Of a stretch of DNA of 5,385 nt, positions 1 to 5,385 are shown one piece after another (within the stretch, counting starts at the first letter, position 1; each line of letters begins with the position of its first letter). The notes under the pieces were generated by a model, which was given only the letters and a program-made list of their open reading frames with translations, was not told the origin of the DNA and made no database searches. The stretch comes from Gemmatimonadaceae bacterium. Lineage in GTDB: Bacteria; Gemmatimonadota; Gemmatimonadetes; Gemmatimonadales; Gemmatimonadaceae. Both the position numbers and the translations under genes were made by a program. The stretch lies in contig JABFXM010000587.1 in assembly GCA_013361745.1 (NCBI GenBank), forward strand, positions 1-5,385, written 5' to 3'.

Positions 1-2
1 AA

Positions 3-260
3 AATCCGCGGCTCTGTCGAAGCTGCCAGCAGAGCTCGTATGACGACGAGGACCAGCAGGACGACCGGTTCGACCTCGGCTCGGTGATGGTGCTCGGAGG
101 CGCGCTCGTCGGTGGGGCGATCGGCTATGTGCTCACGCCACACAGATGGCGCGCGGTGGGGGTTTCGGTGCGCGGCGCAGTGGTCCCCGGAGGGGACGGA
201 AACGCGGCTGCATCGTTAGGCATCCGGATGCCCTTTTCGCTCGCCCGGAGCCGGCGGTGA
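3..260 (+). CDS. 3' end of a small glycine-zipper-like hypothetical protein (5' partial)
   Basis: The frame is open from the window edge and ends at TGA 258-260, giving 85 visible codons; the true start lies upstream. About four fifths of its third positions are G or C, as in the ilv genes, which supports real coding. The visible protein begins with a polar Asp/Gln-rich stretch (about residues 10-22). A hydrophobic Gly-rich segment follows (about 25-42, pattern LGGALVGGAIGY), resembling a glycine-zipper membrane segment. The last part (about 47-80) alternates hydrophobic and polar residues around PGGDG and could form a beta hairpin. I do not recognise the family and assign no function; an envelope location is an inference from the hydrophobic segment. 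It has no evident link to the ilv genes, which have their own promoter downstream. Confidence 0.6.
   Translation, partial: NPRLCRSCQQSSYDDEDQQDDRFDLGSVMVLGGALVGGAIGYVLTPHRWRAVGVSVRGAVVPGGDGNAAASLGIRMPFSLARSRR
219..232. repeat. Perfect 14-bp palindrome followed by TTTT
   Basis: GGCATCCGGATGCC is identical to its reverse complement and is followed one base later by TTTT (234-237). It lies inside the last codons of the upstream gene, about 40 bases before the candidate -35 of the ilv promoter. It could be a dimeric regulator site or a weak terminator hairpin (5-bp stem, CCGG loop) for the upstream transcript. The palindrome is certain; the function is not. Confidence 0.4.
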
Positions 261-271
261 TCAACTCGCCC

Positions 272-301
272 TTGCGCTCACGGGGCGGCGTTCTGTATCA
301 T
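272..301 (+). promoter_or_regulatory. Candidate sigma70-type promoter of the ilv operon
   Basis: TTGCGC (272-277) is separated by 18 bases from TATCAT (296-301). The -10 matches TATAAT at five of six positions; the -35 keeps only the TTG core. The spacing is within the usual range. Transcription would begin near 306-311, about 25-30 bases before the leader ATG at 335. The placement, just after the upstream gene's stop and just before the leader peptide, strengthens a call that would be modest on sequence alone. Confidence 0.5.
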
Positions 302-334
302 GCGGACCCGAACCAGATCTCCGCCGAAACACCA

Positions 335-427
335 ATGATCCTCGCGTCGCTCGTTCTCCTCTCGCTTCTCGCCCTCTCCGTCTCGCTTACGGAGCTTACC
401 GGCGTGCGAGGGAGACTGGCGATGTAA
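335..427 (+). CDS. Leu-rich leader peptide of the ilv operon (attenuator peptide, ilvL-like)
   Basis: ATG 335 to TAA 425-427 encodes 30 residues: 10 Leu, 3 Val and 1 Ile. Eleven of the 17 codons at positions 2-18 are branched-chain codons (I2, L3, L6, V7, L8, L9, L11, L12, L14, V16, L18). Nine of the ten Leu codons are CTC or CTT, classically read by one tRNA-Leu (GAG anticodon); three are CTT. Known ilv and leu leader peptides of enterobacteria are of similar length (about 28-32 residues) and make ribosomes stall when charged tRNA is scarce. It lies between the candidate promoter and two hairpins, 114 bases ahead of ilvD. No convincing Shine-Dalgarno precedes the ATG. The alternative is a small hydrophobic membrane peptide; position and paired RNA structures favour a leader. 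The assignment is inferred, not recognised by homology. Confidence 0.6.
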   Translation: MILASLVLLSLLALSVSLTELTGVRGRLAM

Positions 428-457
428 CACCGACATCGACCGCGTCTCCTCCGCACG
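403..457 (+). promoter_or_regulatory. Alternative (antiterminator-like) pairing, segment 1:2 of the putative attenuator
   Basis: Segment 403-416 (CGTGCGAGGGAGAC), within the last codons of the leader ORF, pairs with 444-457 (GTCTCCTCCGCACG). The stem is 14 positions: 12 Watson-Crick pairs, one G-U (410/450) and one A-C mismatch (409/451), with a 27-nt loop. It uses the whole inner 5' arm and the loop of the next hairpin (441-469), so the two structures cannot coexist. A ribosome stalled on the Leu cluster (up to codon 18, 386-388) would leave 403-416 free; one at the leader stop would cover it. This is the logic of ribosome-mediated attenuation. Confidence 0.55.
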
Positions 458-469
458 GGAGGGGACGCG
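441..469 (+). terminator. First GC-rich hairpin (segment 2:3, putative attenuator terminator)
   Basis: CGCGTCTCCTCC (441-452) pairs with GGAGGGGACGCG (458-469). All 12 positions pair, with one G-U (447/463), around a 5-nt loop GCACG. It starts 13 bases after the leader stop. The following bases (CGCTTCTCG) contain only a poor U-tract, so efficient intrinsic termination is not certain. It is mutually exclusive with the 403-457 pairing. Confidence 0.55.
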
Positions 470-483
470 CGCTTCTCGATACG

Positions 484-522
484 CCGCGGCCCGTCCCACA
501 CCGGACGGGCCGCGGTCGCTTT
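484..522 (+). terminator. Perfect 13-bp hairpin upstream of ilvD (putative attenuator terminator)
   Basis: CCGCGGCCCGTCC (484-496) and GGACGGGCCGCGG (503-515) are exact reverse complements around a 6-nt loop, with a possible extra G-U pair (483/516). The stem is followed by TCGCTTT and then a C-run, so the U-tract is weak, as often happens in high-GC genomes. It ends 26 bases before the ilvD start. A pairing of 462-467 (GGGACG) with 492-497 (CGTCCC) could link it to the first hairpin as a competing fold. Confidence 0.6.
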
Positions 523-531
523 CCCCCCATC

Positions 532-537
532 GAGAGG
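532..537 (+). promoter_or_regulatory. Ribosome binding site of ilvD
   Basis: GAGAGG lies 4 bases before ATG 542 and supports that start. It is immediately downstream of the 484-515 hairpin. Confidence 0.6.
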
Positions 538-541
538 CGAC

Positions 542-2308
542 ATGCGATCGAACACGATCAAGCGCGGAATGGCGCGCGCGCCGCACCGCAGCCTGCTGCG
601 CGCGACGGGCCAGGTGAAGGACGGCGAGTGGGACAGGCCGTTCATCGCGGTCTGCAACTCGTACGTCGACATCGTGCCCGGCCACGTGCACCTCCAGGCG
701 TTCGGGAAGGCGGTGAAGGACGCCATCCGCGCCGCGGGGGGAATCCCCTTCGAGTTCAACACGATCGGCGTCGACGACGGGATCGTGATGGGACACGACG
801 GGATGCACTACTCCCTTCCCTCGCGCGAGTTGATCGCCGACTGCGTCGAGACCATGGTCCGCGCGCACTGCTTCGACGGGATGGTCTGCATCCCGAACTG
901 CGACAAGATCGTGCCGGGGATGCTCATGGGCGCGGCGCGCGCGGACGTGCCGACGATCTTCGTCTCCGGCGGACCGATGGCGGCGGGGGTGGACTCGCAG
1001 GGGCGGAAGATCGATCTCATCTCGGTCTTCGAGGGCGTCGGCCAGCGCGCGGCGGGAACGATCGACGACGCGCGGCTGCTCGAGCTGGAGCGCAACGCCT
1101 GCCCCGCGTGCGGGAGCTGCAGCGGGATGTTCACCGCGAACTCGATGAACTGTCTCTGCGAGGCGATCGGGCTCGCGCTTCCCGGCAACGGGTCGATCCT
1201 CGCGACGTCGCCGGCGCGCCAGGACCTCGCTCGCCGCGCCGCCGAGCATCTGATGCGCATGGTGCGCGACGACGTGACCTTCCGCGACATCGTGACGGCG
1301 GACGCGATCGACAACGCGGTCGCGCTCGACGTCGCGATGGGCGGCTCGACGAACACGGTCCTCCACGTCCTCGCGCTCGCGAACGAATCGGAGGTCGAGT
1401 ATCCGCTCGCCCGCTTCAACGAGGTCGCCGAACGCACGCCGCACCTCGCGAAGGTGTCGCCGGCATGGGATGGCGACCGACAGTGGCACATGCAGGACGT
1501 CCATCGCGCGGGCGGGATCTCCGCGATCCTCGGCGAGCTCTCGCGCAAGCCGGGGACGCTGCACCTCGGCGCCCGCACGGTCACAGGCGTCACGCTCGGC
1601 GAGTCGATCGCGGGCACCGCGACGACCGATCCCGAATGCATCCGGCCGATCGACGATCCGCACTCGGAACGTGGCGCCCTCGCGGTGCTCTTCGGATCGC
1701 TCGCGCCCGAGGGCGCGGTGATCAAGGTCGGGGCCGTGTCGCAGCACGAGATGAAGTTCCGCGGACCGGCGCGTGTCTTCGAGAGCGAGGAGGCGGCGAC
1801 CGTCGCGGCGCGCGCGGGCGGGATCCACGCGGGGGATGTCGTGATCGTGCGCAACGAGGGACCGCGCGGGGGACCGGGGATGCGCGAGATGCTCGCGTTG
1901 ACGAGCCTCCTCAAGGGGATGCCAATCGGCGACTCCGTCGCGCTGATCACCGACGGCCGCTTCTCCGGCGGCACGCGGGGGCTCTGCATCGGCCACGTGT
2001 CGCCGGAAGCGGCCGAGGGCGGAGCGATCGGCCTCGTGCGAGAGGGAGACATGATAGCGATCGATCTCGTCGCGCGCCGGCTCGACCTCGAGGTGAGCGC
2101 CGAGGATTTGGCGCGCCGCGCGGAGTCGTGGAGCGCGCCGCCGCGCCGCTTCACGCGCGGCTGGCTCGCGCGCTACGCGGCGCTGGTGACGAGCGCGCAC
2201 ACAGGTGCCGTGCTCCGCGTCCCGGGAGCCGCCCCGTCGCACGCGCCGAACGCGATACCCAGCTACGCCGCACCATGCGCCACCACCTTCGCCGGAGCCG
2301 ACCGATGA
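542..2308 (+). CDS. ilvD: Dihydroxy-acid dehydratase
   Basis: The 588-residue protein dehydrates 2,3-dihydroxyisovalerate and 2,3-dihydroxy-3-methylvalerate to the 2-keto acids of the valine and isoleucine pathways (EC 4.2.1.9, cytoplasmic, IlvD/Edd family). The three expected iron-sulfur cysteines are present: C38 (AVCNSY), C120 in the [11 protein letters not shown] motif, and C193 in [13 protein letters not shown]. The metal-binding region VDDG (77-80), K122 after C120 (the residue carbamylated in the family) and the C-terminal GRFSGGTRG motif with S475 are intact. The start at 542 is supported by the GAGAGG site and by the family-like N-terminus ([22 protein letters not shown]). The conserved part ends near residue 560; the remaining roughly 28 Ala/Pro-rich residues are extra compared with usual proteins of about 555-565. 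It is the first structural gene, and its TGA overlaps the ilvB ATG. Whether the cluster is [2Fe-2S] or [4Fe-4S] cannot be read from sequence alone. Confidence 0.97.
   Translation: MRSNTIKRGMARAPHRSLLRATGQVKDGEWDRPFIAVCNSYVDIVPGHVHLQAFGKAVKDAIRAAGGIPFEFNTIGVDDGIVMGHDGMHYSLPSRELIADCVETMVRAHCFDGMVCIPNCDKIVPGMLMGAARADVPTIFVSGGPMAAGVDSQGRKIDLISVFEGVGQRAAGTIDDARLLELERNACPACGSCSGMFTANSMNCLCEAIGLALPGNGSILATSPARQDLARRAAEHLMRMVRDDVTFRDIVTADAIDNAVALDVAMGGSTNTVLHVLALANESEVEYPLARFNEVAERTPHLAKVSPAWDGDRQWHMQDVHRAGGISAILGELSRKPGTLHLGARTVTGVTLGESIAGTATTDPECIRPIDDPHSERGALAVLFGSLAPEGAVIKVGAVSQHEMKFRGPARVFESEEAATVAARAGGIHAGDVVIVRNEGPRGGPGMREMLALTSLLKGMPIGDSVALITDGRFSGGTRGLCIGHVSPEAAEGGAIGLVREGDMIAIDLVARRLDLEVSAEDLARRAESWSAPPRRFTRGWLARYAALVTSAHTGAVLRVPGAAPSHAPNAIPSYAAPCATTFAGADR
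2294..2297 (+). promoter_or_regulatory. Ribosome binding site of ilvB inside the end of ilvD
   Basis: GGAG ends 7 bases before ATG 2305. It fixes the ilvB start although the reading frame remains open far upstream through ilvD. Confidence 0.65.
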
Positions 2309-4083
2309 ACGCCCCCGCCTCGACCGACGGCAGCACGCGCACTGGCGCACAGATACTCTGCGAGGCGCTGATCCGGCAGGGCGTCGATGTGATCTTCGGG
2401 ATCCCGGGAGGCGCGATCATGCCCTTCTATCACGCGCTCCCCGAATACGCCGACCAGCTGCACCATGTGCTCTGCCGTCACGAGCAGGGCGCGGGGCACG
2501 CCGCCGAGGGGTACGCGCGAGCGAGCGGGCGCGTCGGCGTCTGCGTCGCGACGAGCGGGCCGGGCGCGACCAATCTCGTCACCCCGATCGCGGACGCGTG
2601 GATGGACTCCTCGCCGCTCGTGGCGATCACGGGCCAGGTCTCGAGCGCGCTGCTCGGCACCGATGCGTTCCAGGAGACGGACATCATCGGGATCACCGTC
2701 CCGATCACGAAGCACAGCTACCTCGTGCGCGACGCGCGCGAGATCCCGCGCGTGATCGCCGAGGCGTTCCACATCGCGTCGACGGGGCGCCCCGGACCGG
2801 TGCTCGTGGACGTGACCAAGGATGCGCAGCAGTCGAGCGTCGTTCCGGACTGGGACGTCAGGCTCGACCTCCCCGGCTACGCGGACCGTCGCAGCGCGGA
2901 GATCGACGGCGACGCGATCGCACGCGCCGCCGCGATGCTCGCCTCCGCGCAGCGGCCGCTGATCCTCGCGGGCAACGGGGTGATCCAGTCGGGCGCCGCG
3001 GCGGAGCTGCGTGCGCTCGCCGAGCGAACCGGGATCCCGGTGATCACGACCCTTCACGGGCTCGGCGCCTTCCCGCACGATCATCGCCTCAACCTCGGCA
3101 TGCCGGGGATGCACGGCTGGGTGCACGTCAATCGGGCGATCCAGCGTTGCGACGTGCTGCTCAACGTCGGGAGTCGCTTCGACGATCGCGTGACGGGGAA
3201 GGCGTCGACCTTCGCGCCGCACGCATCGGTGATTCACGTCGACGTCGACCCGTCGGAGATCGGGAAGCTCGTCCCGGTGGCGGTGGGCGTCGTCGGCGAC
3301 GCGCGGGCGGCGCTGTCGGCGCTGTTGCGGGCGATTCCCGGTGAGCCCGATGCCGCACGGCTCGACGACTGGCACGCCGAGGTGCGCGCGCTGCGCGAGA
3401 CGTTCGAGCCGCGGCAGTCGTATCGCCGCCGGCCCGACACGACCACGCTGCAGCCGCACGACGTCTGCGCGGCGCTCAACGCCGCGCGACAGCGTCGCGG
3501 TCCGAGCCGCGTCGTGACCGACGTCGGCCAGCACCAGATGTGGACGGCGCAGCTGCTCGACTGGCAGCGGCCGCGGACGCACATCACGAGCGGCGGTTCG
3601 GGGACCATGGGCTTCGCCGTGCCCGCAGCGTTAGGCGCCGCGGTCGCGCTCCCCGACGAGACGATCTGGGTCGTCGTCGGCGACGGCGGCTTCCAGATGA
3701 CCAACCAGGAGCTGGCGACGATGGCGCAGGAGGGGATCACGAACGTGAAGATCGCCATCGTGAACAACGGCTACCTCGGCATGGTGCGCCAGTGGCAGCA
3801 GCTGTTCGAGGGAAAGCGCTACAGCGGCACGCCGCTGAGCGGTCCCGACTTCGCGAAGCTCGCCGAGGCGTACGGCGTGCGCGGGATGACCGTCGAGCGC
3901 GTCGACGAGGCGGACGCCGCGGTGGAGGAAGCGTGGGCGCACCCGGGCGTGGTCGTCGTCGACTTCCGTGTGGAGCGGGAGGCGAACGTGTTCCCGATCG
4001 TCCCGCAGGGGCGCAGCATCGGCGAGATGATGGTCGACCCGCACACGCACGTCCCCGCGCCCGCGTACGCGGCGAGGCCATGA
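2305..4083 (+). CDS. ilvB: Acetolactate (acetohydroxyacid) synthase, large catalytic subunit
   Basis: The 592-residue ThDP-dependent enzyme (EC 2.2.1.6) condenses two pyruvates to 2-acetolactate, or pyruvate with 2-ketobutyrate to 2-aceto-2-hydroxybutyrate, the first common step of the pathway. Domain order is the family standard. The N-terminal pyrimidine-binding domain (about 12-180) has [10 protein letters not shown], catalytic E60 ([16 protein letters not shown]) and Q123 in TDAFQE. The central FAD-type domain (about 200-345) has RFDDRVTGK at 291-299. The C-terminal pyrophosphate domain (about 385-560) has the ThDP/Mg motif GDGG (459-462) through NN (487-488), and W497 in MVRQWQ. K172 is conserved. 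Residue 113 is Ser where plant enzymes have the herbicide-site Pro (Arabidopsis 197). The start has a GGAG site and forms ATGA with the ilvD stop; the partner IlvN follows directly. L443 uses TTA (3631-3633), the only TTA codon I found in the four ilv genes. Confidence 0.97.
   Translation: MNAPASTDGSTRTGAQILCEALIRQGVDVIFGIPGGAIMPFYHALPEYADQLHHVLCRHEQGAGHAAEGYARASGRVGVCVATSGPGATNLVTPIADAWMDSSPLVAITGQVSSALLGTDAFQETDIIGITVPITKHSYLVRDAREIPRVIAEAFHIASTGRPGPVLVDVTKDAQQSSVVPDWDVRLDLPGYADRRSAEIDGDAIARAAAMLASAQRPLILAGNGVIQSGAAAELRALAERTGIPVITTLHGLGAFPHDHRLNLGMPGMHGWVHVNRAIQRCDVLLNVGSRFDDRVTGKASTFAPHASVIHVDVDPSEIGKLVPVAVGVVGDARAALSALLRAIPGEPDAARLDDWHAEVRALRETFEPRQSYRRRPDTTTLQPHDVCAALNAARQRRGPSRVVTDVGQHQMWTAQLLDWQRPRTHITSGGSGTMGFAVPAALGAAVALPDETIWVVVGDGGFQMTNQELATMAQEGITNVKIAIVNNGYLGMVRQWQQLFEGKRYSGTPLSGPDFAKLAEAYGVRGMTVERVDEADAAVEEAWAHPGVVVVDFRVEREANVFPIVPQGRSIGEMMVDPHTHVPAPAYAARP
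4074..4077 (+). promoter_or_regulatory. Ribosome binding site of ilvN inside the end of ilvB
   Basis: GAGG is 2 bases before ATG 4080 and 5 bases before ATG 4083. Normal spacing therefore favours the second of the two adjacent ATG codons. Confidence 0.5.
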
Positions 4084-4408
4084 TGCAAGCCGTCACGCGG
4101 CACACGCTCGTCGTCGAGCTGCACGACCGTCCCGGTGCGCTCTATCGCGCGGTGGGACTGATTCGACGACGCGACTACAATGTCTCGAGCCTCATCGTCG
4201 GCGCGACGGGAGATTCGGAGACGAGCCGGATGGTCATCGTCGTCGAGGCGGCGGACGTCCATCAGGTCGTGCAGCAGTTCACGCGCCTCGTCGACGTGCT
4301 CTCCGTCGTCGAGATCCCGTACGAGGAAGCCCTGCTCGATCACTTCGCGGCCGTCATGCGCCGCTTCGAACATTCACCAGCCGCACCCCACACCGAGGAG
4401 CCCAGCCG

Positions 4409-4412
<4 letters not shown>
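4083..4412 (+). CDS. ilvN: Acetolactate synthase small (regulatory) subunit, short ACT-only form
   Basis: This 109-residue protein (110 if it starts at ATG 4080) should bind IlvB, stimulate it and confer feedback control by branched-chain amino acids. One ACT domain spans about residues 7-80: [20 protein letters not shown], then [19 protein letters not shown], and [12 protein letters not shown] near its end. The usual IlvN/IlvH of about 155-185 residues has a second, C-terminal domain, absent here; the last 25 residues are a polar Pro/His/Glu tail with no frameshift evident. Short subunits exist, for example E. coli AHAS I IlvN and AHAS II IlvM. The valine-site Asn of E. coli IlvH (N11) aligns with Asp15, while the equivalents of G14 (G18) and N29 (N33) are kept, so altered feedback is possible. 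I chose ATG 4083 because the GAGG site is then 5 bases away; ATG 4080 would give a 4-base ATGA overlap like the other junctions. Confidence 0.92.
4395..4400 (+). promoter_or_regulatory. Ribosome binding site of ilvC inside the end of ilvN
   Basis: GAGGAG, the strongest Shine-Dalgarno match in the operon, ends 8 bases before ATG 4409. It supports this start and suggests strong translation of the reductoisomerase. Confidence 0.7.

Positions 4413-5385
<973 letters not shown>

Noticed and set aside
11..36. Short inverted repeats (CTCTG...CAGAG) near the window start
   Set aside because: Only 5 bp with an unrelated loop inside coding sequence; expected by chance.
146..334. Upstream in-frame extension of the leader ORF
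   Set aside because: It overlaps the upstream gene in another frame and crosses the candidate promoter; its Arg-rich composition looks non-coding. Only the part from ATG 335 has meaning.
300..338. 12-codon mini-ORF whose TGA overlaps the leader ATG (ATGA 335-338)
   Set aside because: Its ATG lies on the candidate -10 element, so it would not be in the transcript; no ribosome binding site. The overlap is probably chance.
628..2304. In-frame upstream extension of ilvB through most of ilvD
   Set aside because: The frame is open only because of high GC; the translation is Arg-rich with no family similarity, while ATG 2305 has a GGAG site and the family N-terminus.
278..2350. Very long minus-strand open frame (690 codons) opposite ilvD
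   Set aside because: It is Arg/His/Asp-rich with no recognisable domain and mirrors the GC-biased codons of ilvD; a typical antisense shadow in high-GC DNA.
2263..3582. Minus-strand open frame opposite ilvB (439 codons)
   Set aside because: It is the complement of strongly conserved ilvB coding sequence, and its composition is shadow-like.
3540..4079. In-frame upstream extension of ilvN
   Set aside because: It is entirely within ilvB in another frame, with no ACT-family sequence before the ATG pair at 4080/4083.

Overview
The window is a high-GC (roughly two-thirds or more G+C by eye) bacterial chromosome segment. It carries the branched-chain amino acid (valine/isoleucine/leucine) biosynthesis operon ilvD-ilvB-ilvN-ilvC on the + strand. 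Third codon positions are overwhelmingly G or C. The style (very high GC, Asp/Arg/Ala-rich proteins, two copies of CGTTAGGC) is compatible with Gemmatimonadota, but that placement is a weak impression, not a demonstrated fact.

Layout. Positions 3-260 are the 3' end of an unrelated small gene with a glycine-rich hydrophobic segment. Positions 261-541 form the control region of the ilv operon. It holds a plausible sigma70-type promoter (272-301), a 30-codon leader peptide very rich in Leu/Val/Ile codons (335-427), and two strong GC-rich hairpins (441-469 and 484-515). The end of the leader ORF (403-416) is complementary to 444-457, so a pairing is possible that excludes the first hairpin. This is the architecture of a ribosome-mediated transcription attenuator and is the most interesting item in the window.

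The structural genes follow: ilvD (dihydroxy-acid dehydratase, 542-2308), ilvB (acetolactate synthase large subunit, 2305-4083), ilvN (a short, ACT-domain-only regulatory subunit, about 4083-4412) and ilvC (ketol-acid reductoisomerase, 4409 to the window end, missing only its last few residues). All three junctions carry the sequence ATGA, in which stop and start overlap, each with a Shine-Dalgarno-like sequence inside the preceding gene. This implies one polycistronic, translationally coupled message.

How they work together. IlvB/IlvN condense pyruvate (or pyruvate plus 2-ketobutyrate) to acetohydroxy acids. IlvC isomerises and reduces these with NAD(P)H. IlvD dehydrates the resulting dihydroxy acids to the 2-keto acids that precede valine and isoleucine, and through 2-ketoisovalerate also leucine. 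Catalytic residues appear intact in all the enzymes. Notable variants are Asp in place of the usual valine-site Asn in IlvN, Ser at the herbicide-site Pro position of IlvB, and a roughly 28-residue non-conserved tail on IlvD.
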